Shown: one piece after another, positions 46,103 to 54,430 of the stretch
Position numbering within the stretch: position 1 is the stretch's first letter
Layout: each line of letters opens with the position of its first letter
From: Bacillus sp. UNC438CL73TsuS30
GTDB taxonomy: Bacteria > Bacillota > Bacilli > Bacillales > Cytobacillaceae
Length of the DNA: 64,000 nucleotides
NCBI RefSeq assembly: GCF_000482325.1
Contig: NZ_KI535295.1
Location: 1,165,060 to 1,229,059, forward strand
Direction: 5' to 3'
Notes under the pieces: model-generated
Databases searched by the model: none
Told to the model about the DNA's origin: nothing
The model's input: the letters and a program-made list of their open reading frames with translations, nothing else
Program-made: the position numbers and the translations under genes

Positions 46103-47538
46103 TGTCCATACTCCTTATAAAAGAAATTCATAAAGACGTCATCCGGATCATAAAGTCGTTTCTTTTGAAAAAATTCCTTACTACGCGGATAAGCATTCTC
46201 CAACTCTTGTTGACTCGGATAGGAATAGTAAGGCAAGTAATAGCTTCCTCGATGCTTTAATGTCACCTTAATCAGTTTGCGCAAAACCTTTTCCGTTTGT
46301 GCCATCCCGTCAGCACTCTTTTTTTGATTAATGAGCCATACTAGTGCAAACATATCTTCCTTTGCATAGGACATAACGGATTGTTGATCCTTTCCTACAT
46401 AGCGAACCGTAATATTAATTACATTGAGTTCCTCTTTCGTCAACACTTTGCGGATGTCATCGATATAAGGGGCAAATTCATCAACGGGAACAAAATATTC
46501 TTGTAAAATTTCCGTTCGGCTCGGATTCTCATACTCCATAAAATCAGTTGCGGCTCGCATCACATTATTTCTTGTTTCATAACTACCGGATTGTTTTAAT
46601 AAAAGGTTTTTCTGAACTGTCCAAAAAATATTTTTCCCCCCATCACTGTAACGAGCTAAATCAAGGAAAAACTTTGGCAGTGCGACAATTTGATCACGAT
46701 TTTTTAATTTTTGAAATTCACCTATTTGATTTTGATTGGATGCTAAATGGTAATTGGTAGCGTACATTTCTGTAAAAAAATGATTCGGTGCAACCGAGAT
46801 TCTAGCGATGTGCATCCGTACATTTGGATTGCTTTGAACATGCTGCCGGAAGTAATTTGAATATTCCCGGTAATTCATTTGAACCGTTTCATTTTGATAT
46901 AATTCATTTTCTGTTAACTGGAGCGTTACATCTAAAATGATACCGAACAAACCATATCCGCCAATCACGAGAGAAAATAGCTTCGGATGCTCTGTTCGAC
47001 TTACTTGAATAATTGAACCATCAGCCTGCAAAAGGCGAAATGACTCAATCGTATCGATTAAGGATCCGTAACGAATATCCCGGCCGTGGACATTAACACT
47101 CATCGAACCTCCAATCGTGAAAATGTTTTGAGATTGAGTTACTTCAAGGGCTAGCCCATCAGGATTAATTTTCTTTTGGATATCCGCCCAAGTCGCCCCG
47201 CTTTGAACTGTGATTCGTTTCGCTTTTGGATCATATTGCAAGATTTTATTATATTGTTTCATATCGATCATGATGGCTCCAGGATAATACGTTTGACCGC
47301 CTTGGCTATGCTGCATACCGGCAATCGATATTTTTTCTCCGTGTTTGTGGGCTTGTTTTACCCACTGTTGCAATTGCTCCTTTGTTTCACCATGTTTGAT
47401 TTCTTTCACCTTTGTAGGCAATAAACCTGCAACATCTAGAACAACTGGGTGTGCGAGTTGAAATTGATATCGATGGAATGAAACATACCAGGTAATGCCA
47501 TAGATTAGTAGGAAAAAGAGGAGTATAGGCTTTTTCAT
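46099..47538 (-). CDS. Membrane-anchored FAD-binding oxidoreductase (sugar-lactone oxidase type)
   Basis: 479 residues. One N-terminal membrane helix (about 5-21) is followed by an FAD_binding_4 (PCMH) domain: ISIAGMQHSQGGQTYY, ITVQSGATWADIQKKI, IGGSMSVNVHGRD and GGYGLFGIILDVTL. The C-terminal half resembles the substrate domain of D-arabinono-1,4-lactone/L-gulonolactone oxidases and ends DPDDVFMNFFYKEY. The substrate is not known. Start ATG 47538 behind AAAGGAG; the ATG two codons upstream lies in that site. Coupled by ATGA to the half-size MFS gene. Confidence 0.83.
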   Translation of the reverse strand: MKKPILLFFLLIYGITWYVSFHRYQFQLAHPVVLDVAGLLPTKVKEIKHGETKEQLQQWVKQAHKHGEKISIAGMQHSQGGQTYYPGAIMIDMKQYNKILQYDPKAKRITVQSGATWADIQKKINPDGLALEVTQSQNIFTIGGSMSVNVHGRDIRYGSLIDTIESFRLLQADGSIIQVSRTEHPKLFSLVIGGYGLFGIILDVTLQLTENELYQNETVQMNYREYSNYFRQHVQSNPNVRMHIARISVAPNHFFTEMYATNYHLASNQNQIGEFQKLKNRDQIVALPKFFLDLARYSDGGKNIFWTVQKNLLLKQSGSYETRNNVMRAATDFMEYENPSRTEILQEYFVPVDEFAPYIDDIRKVLTKEELNVINITVRYVGKDQQSVMSYAKEDMFALVWLINQKKSADGMAQTEKVLRKLIKVTLKHRGSYYLPYYSYPSQQELENAYPRSKEFFQKKRLYDPDDVFMNFFYKEYGQ

Positions 47539-47625
47539 TGGCATCTCCTTTCTTTAAAAATTGTCTTCTTAATTTTAGATATTACATGATTAAATAAATA
47601 TTTAGTAGTAGAGGAGATATAACTA

Positions 47626-47661
47626 ATGGAAAATATTTTCGTAGGGGATATAGAGGTTTAA
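47626..47661 (+). CDS. 11-codon mini-ORF upstream of the Bcr/CflA exporter
   Basis: ATG to TAA frame coding MENIFVGDIEV with GAGGAG at good spacing. About 25 nt later ACTTT and AAAGT (about 47674-47692) flank a small loop before a T-run. It could be a leader peptide whose ribosome stalling controls the exporter, as for other drug-resistance genes; this is inference. Confidence 0.3.
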   Translation: MENIFVGDIEV

Positions 47662-47809
47662 AAGAAAACTTTCAGCCATTAAAGTCGGATTTTTTATTAT
47701 CAATATTCTAAAAAAACTGCTAATATTAAAAAGACTTTTTGTTTAGGAAGGCGTAATAATAGGTAGGAAAACCTTATATAACTGAAAATGCGGAAGGATG
47801 ATCTAAAAT

Positions 47810-49045
47810 ATGGATGATTCATTGAATAAACAGGAGGGGATTTCACGGTCTAAAAGGGTATGGATGGCGATTGTGCTCGGTTCGCTCGCCGCATTTGGCC
47901 CATTATCGATTGATATGTATTTACCTGCCCTACCGGACATCGCAAAGGATTTTCAATCAAATGCATCGCTAGTTCAGCTTAGCTTAAGCTTTTTTGTGAT
48001 TGGTCTAGCAGCCGGTCAGCTGCTCGCAGGACCAATAAGTGACATAACTGGACGGCGAAAACCTCTTTTATTTGGATTAATCATGTATTTTATCGCGTCT
48101 CTACTATGTGTATTTAGCCCATCTATTTGGGGATTAATTATCTTACGGCTTATACAAGGCTTGGCGGGTTCTGCAGGAATTGTGATTTCAAGGGCGATTG
48201 TCCGTGATTTATACACTGGCAGCGAATTAACAAAGTTTTTTGCGCTCCTTGCGTTGGTAAACGGCCTCGCTCCGATTCTTGCTCCAGTGGTGGGGGCGCA
48301 ATTTCTAAAATTCGTTCCATGGCAGGGAGTATTTATTGTTTTAAGTGGAATTGGTATTGTGATGTTTTTTGTTGTTCTTTTTGGATTGCCGGAAACTCTT
48401 CAGGAGGAAAAGCGCTCCTCCGGTGGTGTGAAAAACACGTATCACACCTTTGTTAAACTTATTTTAGATCGGCGCTTTATGGGTTATGCATTAGCACAGG
48501 GATTGGTTTTTGCTGCTATGTTTGCCTATATTTCGGGGTCTCCGTTTGTGGTACAAAATATTTATGGCGCTTCACCGCAAATGTTCAGTCTTATTTTCGC
48601 CATTAATGCGGTGGGAATCATGATTAATAGTCAGACGGCGGGGAGATTGGCAGGAAGAATTCATGAATCAAAACTGCTTGCATTTGGTCTGTGTACATCT
48701 TCAATAGGGGGGATTGTTCTCCTTCTTCTATTACTGGCACACGCAAAATTAATATTCATTTTGATTCCTTTATTTTTTGTTGTGTCGAGTGTGGGGATGG
48801 TAAGTACAGCAGGATTTTCACTTGCAATGCAATCGCAGGGAAACAATGCAGGAAGTGCATCTGCGTTGCTTGGGGTCATTTCATTAGCCTTCGGTGGAAT
48901 CGTTGCCCCCTTAGTTGGAATTGGAGGAGGACATACAGCCATTCCAATGGGCATCGTCATCGTCTGTGCCGGTTGTGGGGCAGTGCTCGTTTATTTTTTA
49001 CTCGTAAAAAGAAACCAGGAAAAAACCAATCACCTGTCCATGTAA
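47810..49045 (+). CDS. Bcr/CflA-family MFS multidrug exporter
   Basis: 411 residues and about 12 helices. GSLAAFGPLSIDMYLPALPDI at the start is the signature of the Bcr/CflA (DHA1) group; motif A is GPISDITGRRKP and motif C resembles LALVNGLAPILAPVVG. It exports drugs such as bicyclomycin or chloramphenicol in exchange for protons; the substrate here is unknown. GGAAGGATG lies upstream of the ATG. The 264-nt leader contains an 11-codon mini-ORF. A truncated palindromic repeat begins 2 nt after the stop. Confidence 0.9.
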   Translation: MDDSLNKQEGISRSKRVWMAIVLGSLAAFGPLSIDMYLPALPDIAKDFQSNASLVQLSLSFFVIGLAAGQLLAGPISDITGRRKPLLFGLIMYFIASLLCVFSPSIWGLIILRLIQGLAGSAGIVISRAIVRDLYTGSELTKFFALLALVNGLAPILAPVVGAQFLKFVPWQGVFIVLSGIGIVMFFVVLFGLPETLQEEKRSSGGVKNTYHTFVKLILDRRFMGYALAQGLVFAAMFAYISGSPFVVQNIYGASPQMFSLIFAINAVGIMINSQTAGRLAGRIHESKLLAFGLCTSSIGGIVLLLLLLAHAKLIFILIPLFFVVSSVGMVSTAGFSLAMQSQGNNAGSASALLGVISLAFGGIVAPLVGIGGGHTAIPMGIVIVCAGCGAVLVYFLLVKRNQEKTNHLSM

Positions 49046-49100
49046 TGCGTGGAACACTTTGTGAAACAAGGAAATTCGGGTGGTGCCTGTCACCAATTTC
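48048..49100 (+). other. 3' end of the Bcr/CflA transcript: see repeat copy 5 at 49048-49100
   Basis: This entry only marks that the distal part of the exporter transcript runs into repeat copy 5 and its separate terminator; no additional gene is present in the interval. Confidence 0.2.
49048..49100 (+). repeat. Palindromic stop-codon-type repeat, copy 5 (3' arm shortened)
   Basis: Begins 2 nt after the stop codon. The flank CGTGGAACACTTTGTGAAAC is followed by GAAATTCGGGTGGTGCCTGT and CACCAATTTC. About five bases (CCCG part) are missing from the 3' arm, so the long stem is broken. A separate terminator follows at 49105. Confidence 0.85.
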
Positions 49101-49104
49101 AACC

Positions 49105-49131
49105 CCCTGACTGAGTTGGTCAGGGTTTTTT
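49105..49131 (+). terminator. Intrinsic terminator behind repeat copy 5
   Basis: CCCTGAC (49105-49111) pairs with GTCAGGG (49119-49125), followed by six T. Confidence 0.9.
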
Positions 49132-49211
49132 GTGTGTTCAAAGATTGTGTACCAACCATTCTGAGATAAAAACTTCCTTAATTAAACCTCTTAAATGGTG
49201 TTGAGTGCCTA

Positions 49212-49240
49212 TTGACAAAATAGATGGAGAATTTTAACAT
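49212..49240 (+). promoter_or_regulatory. bioB promoter
   Basis: TTGACA (49212-49217), 17-nt spacer, TAACAT (49235-49240); the BirA operator starts directly after the -10. Confidence 0.8.
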
Positions 49241-49281
49241 TATATATGTTAACCTATTATTAAATTAAGTTAACATATATA
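49241..49281 (+). promoter_or_regulatory. BirA operator of bioB
   Basis: TATATATGTTAAC (49241-49253) and GTTAACATATATA (49269-49281) form a perfect 13-bp inverted repeat with a 15-nt spacer, the spacing known for biotin-repressor sites. It would cover the transcription start. Confidence 0.88.
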
Positions 49282-49299
49282 AGCGGAGGAGGAAAGAAA

Positions 49300-50280
49300 A
49301 TGAGTAAATGGTTGGAGCTTGCAAATGGGGTAATAGGGGGTAGGGCGGTCACGAATGAGGAGGCTCTATCAATCTTGGAATGTTCTGATGATGATGTTTT
49401 ATTGCTGATGCACGCGGCATTTCAAATTAGAAAGCGGTACTTTGGGAAAAAGGTAAAACTAAATATGATTATCAATACGAAATCAGGATTATGCCCGGAA
49501 AACTGTGGGTACTGCTCGCAATCTTCTATATCCACGGCACCGATCAATTCTTATAGAATGGTAGATAAAGATACGATTCTTGAGGGAGCAAAGCGTGCCT
49601 ATGATTTAAACGTAGGAACATACTGTATTGTGGCAAGCGGCCGGGGACCGTCCAATAAGGATCTAGATCATGTGGTAGAAGCCGTTAAGGAAATTAAAGA
49701 TACATACGGGTTAAAAGTTTGTGCCTGCCTGGGGCTTTTGAAACCGAATCAAGCACAGCGTCTAAAGGAAGCTGGGGTTGACCGTTATAATCATAATATC
49801 AATACATCTGCTAGGAATCATACAAACATAACGACTTCACATACATATGATGATCGAGTTAATACAGTGGAGCTGGTAAAAGAATCGGGGATGTCACCAT
49901 GCTCGGGTGTCATTGTCGGGATGAAAGAAACGAAGCAGGACGTTGTTGATATGGCGAATAGCCTGAAGGCACTTGATGCGGATTCTGTTCCTGTTAATTT
50001 TTTACATGCGATTGATGGTACACCTCTACAAGGAGTAAATGAGTTAACACCGCTTTATTGTTTAAAAGTACTGGCGTTATTTCGTTTTATTAATCCAACG
50101 AAAGAGATTCGAATCTCGGGGGGACGAGAGGTCAATCTAAGGTCTTTGCAGCCGTTAGGGCTATATGCGGCGAACTCGATCTTTGTTGGTGATTATTTAA
50201 CGACAGCCGGGCAAGAAGAGAATGAGGATTATAAAATGTTACAGGATTTAGGATTTGAGATTGAGACGGTGGAAAAGTAA
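49300..50280 (+). CDS. bioB: Biotin synthase BioB (radical SAM)
   Basis: 326 residues. Radical-SAM cysteines are in CPENCGYCSQ (CX3CX2C); later YNHNINTS and RISGGRE carry residues of the [2Fe-2S] site (final Arg). It inserts sulfur into dethiobiotin. GGAGGAGGAAAG precedes the ATG. It stands alone here, without bioWAFDI genes next to it, but has its own promoter and BirA operator, so it is biotin-repressed. The rest of the pathway must be elsewhere or imported dethiobiotin used. Confidence 0.95.
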   Translation: MSKWLELANGVIGGRAVTNEEALSILECSDDDVLLLMHAAFQIRKRYFGKKVKLNMIINTKSGLCPENCGYCSQSSISTAPINSYRMVDKDTILEGAKRAYDLNVGTYCIVASGRGPSNKDLDHVVEAVKEIKDTYGLKVCACLGLLKPNQAQRLKEAGVDRYNHNINTSARNHTNITTSHTYDDRVNTVELVKESGMSPCSGVIVGMKETKQDVVDMANSLKALDADSVPVNFLHAIDGTPLQGVNELTPLYCLKVLALFRFINPTKEIRISGGREVNLRSLQPLGLYAANSIFVGDYLTTAGQEENEDYKMLQDLGFEIETVEK

Positions 50281-50322
50281 AGATAGAATAAAGGGATTGT
50301 TCGCTGTACGGGAACGAGACTT

Positions 50323-50383
50323 TAAAAAAAACTGCTAAAGGACAGAATCTACTAGATTAACAAATAACTGTCCTTCAGCGGTT
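50323..50383 (-). terminator. Terminator of the thiSGF transcript
   Basis: Long imperfect stem: CTGCTAAAGGACAG (50332-50345) against CTGTCCTTCAGCGG (50368-50381); read on minus it is followed by eight T. Confidence 0.85.
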
Positions 50384-50386
50384 AAA

Positions 50387-51406
50387 TTAACCTAAATATC
50401 TATGATAAAAAACCTTAGCTTCCGCAACATCCTTCGTCCCATGCACAATCACTCTACCATCTTTAAAAACAACCATTCTAAAAGAATCTACACTATAAGA
50501 CAATAGATAAGGATTCCGCTGTACCATTCCTCCTTGATTCACCAATACCTTCTCCAAAGCCTCCAAATCACGCACAACAGGAGAGGAGGGGCGAATCTGT
50601 ACCGAATCCCTTCCACAAAGTACCGCTGTCTTCGTTTGATTTTCAAATGACAAAAACGGATAAGAGCGCCCAACACCGCACGAAGGACAATCAGCATTCT
50701 TCAATGGATCTACAGAAATAGCACTATATTGGTTTTTCCAAACATCAAACGATACGAGTTTGTTGCGCAATGAATCCAAATCGCCGACCAATATTTTTAA
50801 AGCTTCACTGATTTGATAAGAAACCACCATGTTCACAGCTGGACTAATAATGCCAGCTGTATCACAGGTCATTCCTCCTAAAGGAACCGTTTCTAGTAAA
50901 CAAGAAAGACAAGGCGTCCGTTCAGGAACAATCGTATAAGAAATGCCGTAACTTCCCACGCAGGCACCATAAATCCAAGGAACCCCATACTTCTGCGAGA
51001 CGTCATTTAAAATCATTCGTGTTTCAAAATTATCGGTGGCATCGATGATCAGATCCACTTTCCGAGCCCATTCCTCGATCTCTATAACAGAGGCATCCGC
51101 AACTAGGGCTTCTACAGATACAAAAGAATTAATCGCGTTCAAGCGATTTTTAGCCGCAATCGCTTTTGGTGTACGGCTTTTCGCATCTTCTTCGGTATAT
51201 AACTGTTGCCGCTGCAAATTGGACCACTCGACATAATCGCGATCAACAATCGTTAATTTCCCGATTCCGGAGCGAACTAGAGCCTCGGCGCTCCCCGAAC
51301 CGAGCGCACCGGCACCGATAACTAATATATGTTTAGAAGAAATTTGCTGCTGACCGTCTTTTCCAATCGGCGCAAAAAGCTCCTGGCGTGAGTACCGATC
51401 GTTCAC
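50387..51406 (-). CDS. thiF: Sulfur-carrier adenylyltransferase ThiF
   Basis: 339 residues of the ThiF/MoeB/E1 family. ATP-binding GAGALGS, the catalytic Arg in [24 protein letters not shown], and a zinc pair with CLSC and CPSC. It adenylates the C-terminus of ThiS so that it can carry sulfur for the thiazole ring. The GTG start overlaps the thiG stop by four bases (GTGA). Last gene of thiS-thiG-thiF; thiD, which ends the B. subtilis operon, is absent here. Confidence 0.93.
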   Translation of the reverse strand: MNDRYSRQELFAPIGKDGQQQISSKHILVIGAGALGSGSAEALVRSGIGKLTIVDRDYVEWSNLQRQQLYTEEDAKSRTPKAIAAKNRLNAINSFVSVEALVADASVIEIEEWARKVDLIIDATDNFETRMILNDVSQKYGVPWIYGACVGSYGISYTIVPERTPCLSCLLETVPLGGMTCDTAGIISPAVNMVVSYQISEALKILVGDLDSLRNKLVSFDVWKNQYSAISVDPLKNADCPSCGVGRSYPFLSFENQTKTAVLCGRDSVQIRPSSPVVRDLEALEKVLVNQGGMVQRNPYLLSYSVDSFRMVVFKDGRVIVHGTKDVAEAKVFYHRYLG

Positions 51407-52170
51407 CCGATGCTCATTCCTTCCTTAGGGCTGCTGGCCGTCGCATATCGCTTTTTCTCAATACGTCCGGCCTCATACCCTAAGCGCCCAGCCTCAATCG
51501 CTAGATTCATAGCCTTTGCCATTTTCACAGGATCCTTAGCTGCAGATACAGCGGTATTTAATAGCACACCATCCGCCCCAAGTTCCATTGCCAAAGCCGC
51601 ATCAGCAGGAGAGCCAATTCCGGCATCGACAATGACCGGGACCACTGCTTGTTCGATTATAAAACTAAGGTTTACCGGGTTGATAATTCCCTGACCGGAT
51701 CCGATTGGTGAAGCTCCCGGCATAATCGCATGGCATCCAAGTTCTTGAAGTTTTCTTGCTAACACAACATCATCGGAGGTATATGGGAGAACGATAAATC
51801 CTTCCTTCACCAATTCCTCGGTCGCACGTAATGTTTCAACAGGGTCAGGGAGCAAGGTTTGATCGCAGCCAATCACCTCGACTTTAATCATGTCGCACAA
51901 GCCGGATGCTTTCGCTAGTTTCGCAATTCGGACCGCCTCTTCGGCCGTTTTTGCCCCTGCTGTATTAGGGAGGAGTGTATATTTAGAAGGATCAAGCTGC
52001 TCTAAAAAATTCGGCTGGCCGGCTTCAAATATATTCATTCTTCTAACAGCAAAGGTAAGAATTTCTGCTTCGGAAACTTCAACTGCTTCCTTCTGGATTT
52101 CAAAGCTTGGATATTTTCCCGTTCCAAGTAATAAACGAGATTGAAAAGATAATGGACCAATTTTTAACAT
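51403..52170 (-). CDS. thiG: Thiazole synthase ThiG
   Basis: 255 residues, TIM-barrel. [18 protein letters not shown] at the N-terminus, the Schiff-base Lys in [16 protein letters not shown] and [16 protein letters not shown] for phosphate binding, [11 protein letters not shown]. It condenses dehydroglycine, ThiS-thiocarboxylate and deoxyxylulose phosphate to the thiazole moiety. AGGAGGCGGTTG precedes the ATG; one base separates it from the thiS stop. Confidence 0.96.
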   Translation of the reverse strand: MLKIGPLSFQSRLLLGTGKYPSFEIQKEAVEVSEAEILTFAVRRMNIFEAGQPNFLEQLDPSKYTLLPNTAGAKTAEEAVRIAKLAKASGLCDMIKVEVIGCDQTLLPDPVETLRATEELVKEGFIVLPYTSDDVVLARKLQELGCHAIMPGASPIGSGQGIINPVNLSFIIEQAVVPVIVDAGIGSPADAALAMELGADGVLLNTAVSAAKDPVKMAKAMNLAIEAGRLGYEAGRIEKKRYATASSPKEGMSIG

Positions 52171-52171
52171 A

Positions 52172-52375
52172 TCAACCGCCTCCTACAAAATGAACAATTT
52201 CAATTTTATCTTTATCTGATATTCTAGTACTCTGGTGTTCCATTTTGGTTAAAATCTTACCATTGAGTTCCACGACTACCACTTTATTGTGAACCTCATA
52301 GTGATTAAGGACATCCGAAACAAACACAATATCATCGGGGAGTACAACTCTTTCGCCATTTAACAAAAGCTTCAT
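52172..52375 (-). CDS. thiS: Sulfur carrier protein ThiS
   Basis: 67 residues, ubiquitin-like fold, with the required C-terminal Gly-Gly extended by one Gly (HFVGGG). The C-terminal glycine is adenylated by ThiF and thiocarboxylated. AAAGGAGGC precedes the ATG. It leads thiS-thiG-thiF, but is separated from thiO by an inverted MBL gene, so it needs its own promoter in the short divergent region 52376-52486. Confidence 0.93.
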   Translation of the reverse strand: MKLLLNGERVVLPDDIVFVSDVLNHYEVHNKVVVVELNGKILTKMEHQSTRISDKDKIEIVHFVGGG

Positions 52376-52404
52376 GTAAAGCCTCCTTTGTCTTGATAAA
52401 TATC

Positions 52405-52433
52405 TTGACAGAAAAATTTTTATATGTTATGAT
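52405..52433 (+). promoter_or_regulatory. Promoter of the inserted MBL gene
   Basis: TTGACA (52405-52410), 17-nt spacer, TATGAT (52428-52433); near-consensus. It lies in the divergent region between thiS and the MBL gene. Confidence 0.8.
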
Positions 52434-52516
52434 AAAATATTTGTGTATTGATAAAACTTTTTTAAAGATGTAATATTGGATTCGCAGTGATGATTAATTT
52501 TCTCTGGAGGGATCCA

Positions 52517-53266
52517 ATGTTTAAGAAAAATGGTATTCACATGTTAGAAATCTCCATCAACTCTACTGGTGAGGTAAATGTCATCCACCCAGCCATCATT
52601 TGGGATGAAGAGGACCTACTTTTAATTGACACAGGTTATCCCGGCAACTTGAATGATTTGCGTGTTGGGATTGAAAAAGCAGGCGTTTTATTTGAACGAC
52701 TGACGAAAATCCTCATCACTCATCAAGATATCGATCATATCGGCAGTTTACCAACCATCCTGGAAGAATCCCCGGAAAAAATAGATGTTTATGCGAGTGA
52801 GTTAGAAAAGCCGTTTATTCAAGGTGAAAAAATGATTCTAAGGATTACCCCTGAATCCATTACGAAAGCCTTGGAATCGCTTCCGCCTGAAGTTCCAGAA
52901 GACTTTCGCCGCGCTTTTAAGTCTCGATTAGAAAATCCACCAAAGGCAAAAGTAGACCATGTAATTGAAGGTGGTCAGGAATTACCTTACTGTAGTGGAG
53001 TGATTGCCATCGACACGGCTGGACATACCCCGGGTCATTTGAGTTTTTACCATCGAGCAAGCAAAACCTTAATTGCCGGTGATGCATTAATTGTTGAAAA
53101 AGGACAATTATATCCGGCTGATCCGAAATACGCCTTAGATAATGAAATGGCAATAAAATCACTTGATAATCTTTTAGGCTATGACATTGAAAAAGTTATT
53201 TGTTATCATGGCGGACTATTTGCTGGCAATTTTCGTGAAAGATTGCTAGAAATTTTAAAAGGGTAA
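52517..53266 (+). CDS. MBL-fold metallo-hydrolase inside the thiamine locus
   Basis: 249 residues. Metal motif ITHQDIDHIGSL (HxDxDH), TAGHTPGHLSFY with His, GDALIVE with the bridging Asp, and CYHGGLF near the end: a complete glyoxalase-II/lactonase-like MBL domain. The substrate is unknown. Start ATG 52517 behind CTGGAGGG; the ATG at 52487 lies in the leader. It has a strong promoter and a long hairpin at its end and is opposite to the thi genes on both sides. A thiamine role is not evident. Confidence 0.86.
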   Translation: MFKKNGIHMLEISINSTGEVNVIHPAIIWDEEDLLLIDTGYPGNLNDLRVGIEKAGVLFERLTKILITHQDIDHIGSLPTILEESPEKIDVYASELEKPFIQGEKMILRITPESITKALESLPPEVPEDFRRAFKSRLENPPKAKVDHVIEGGQELPYCSGVIAIDTAGHTPGHLSFYHRASKTLIAGDALIVEKGQLYPADPKYALDNEMAIKSLDNLLGYDIEKVICYHGGLFAGNFRERLLEILKG

Positions 53267-53273
53267 TGTATCT

Positions 53274-53310
53274 TTGAGGTCGGAACGCAATATTCCGTTC
53301 CGACCTCAAA
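53274..53310. terminator. 15-bp hairpin overlapping the thiO stop codon
   Basis: GAGGTCGGAACG (53276-53287) and CGTTCCGACCTC (53296-53307), with flanking TTT/AAA extending the stem. No long T-run on either side. The thiO stop TGA is within the 3' arm. Confidence 0.6.
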
Positions 53311-54430
53311 TTACCGTTTCATTGTGCCGTTCCAACTGAAACGCGGAAAGAAGAGAATCCTGATTACCAACTAGTAAGTCAGCAACAAGTTTTCCTGTAA
53401 TCGGACTTAACAGGATTCCATTCCGAAAATGCCCGGTCGCGACAAATAAACCCTTCCATTCCGGATGCTCGCCTATATAAGGAAGTCCATCACCTGTTTG
53501 TGGCCGGATTCCACACCAAACCCGCTCCCATGCTGCACCCTTAATTTTAGGAACAAGATGGGTTGCTCTTTCAATTAATGTTGCAATTCCTTGAGGAGTG
53601 ACCTTGTCATCAAAAGTATCTTCTACCATTGTTGCGCCAATATAAATCTCCCCATTTTGTTTTGGGACGAGATAACAGCGTTTATCGGAAAAAATCGTCC
53701 GATTAATGAATGGTACATCCGTTTTAATAGAAAAACATTCACCTTTAACAGGGAACACAGGAAGGTCCAAGCCGGATTCCTGCATGAATCTGCCAGCCCA
53801 AGCACCGGTTGCCACGATCACTTGTTCACTATGTACGAGACCATTTGAAGTTTTAACCCCTTTGACCTGCCCGTTTTCAAAAAGAAAAGAGAGGACCTCG
53901 GTATTTTCATGAATTTCTGCTCCATAGTGGATGGCTGCTTTTGCAAAACCCTGAGTTAATTTTTCCGGCTTTACATGACCGTCATTTGGGAGATACATCC
54001 CACCGGCAACACTTGGTGAAATAGCTGGTTCCATTTCGCTTATTTCCAATGAGTCGAGCCATTGGATTTTGGAATCCCAATTTTGTTGGAAAATAACCTG
54101 ATTTTTCAACTCGGTTGCAATTTCATCCGTTTCGGCGACTTTTAACATTCCTTTTTGGACGAACTCAATATCGACCCCTGTAAGCTCGAATAACTCGTTC
54201 GAAAGCTCTGGAAACATGGACTGACTTTTAATTGCCAGCTGGAAGAGGGGACCTTCTTGTTCGATTTCCGCTTGGGCTGCGAGCATCCCCGCGGCCGCAC
54301 TCGAAGCCTGGCAAGCCAATTGTTCTTTTTCTAAAATAATGACTTTTTTACCCAACTTGGAAAGCTGATAGGCGATGGAAGCACCGTTAATTCCTCCGCC
54401 GATGATGGCAACATCATATGAATGACACAA
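53306..54430 (-). CDS. thiO: Glycine oxidase ThiO
   Basis: About 374 residues of the D-amino-acid-oxidase family: FAD site DVAIIGGGINGASIAYQL, SSAAAGMLAAQ, IVATGAWAG, and the C-terminal GLFVATGHFRNGILLSP. It oxidises glycine to dehydroglycine for ThiG. The frame reaches 54445 and overlaps tenI; GGAG sits well before a TTG at 54430, while the ATG codons at 54445 and 54439 lack spacing, so TTG is preferred though not certain. Follows tenI; separated from thiS by the MBL gene. Confidence 0.92.
   Translation of the reverse strand: MCHSYDVAIIGGGINGASIAYQLSKLGKKVIILEKEQLACQASSAAAGMLAAQAEIEQEGPLFQLAIKSQSMFPELSNELFELTGVDIEFVQKGMLKVAETDEIATELKNQVIFQQNWDSKIQWLDSLEISEMEPAISPSVAGGMYLPNDGHVKPEKLTQGFAKAAIHYGAEIHENTEVLSFLFENGQVKGVKTSNGLVHSEQVIVATGAWAGRFMQESGLDLPVFPVKGECFSIKTDVPFINRTIFSDKRCYLVPKQNGEIYIGATMVEDTFDDKVTPQGIATLIERATHLVPKIKGAAWERVWCGIRPQTGDGLPYIGEHPEWKGLFVATGHFRNGILLSPITGKLVADLLVGNQDSLLSAFQLERHNETVI

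Noticed and set aside
48048..49047. Any extra gene or element inside the exporter coding region (the low-confidence 'other' entry over this span)
   Set aside because: The interval is simply Bcr/CflA coding sequence; frames on the other strand there are shadows. That entry should be read as carrying no feature of its own.
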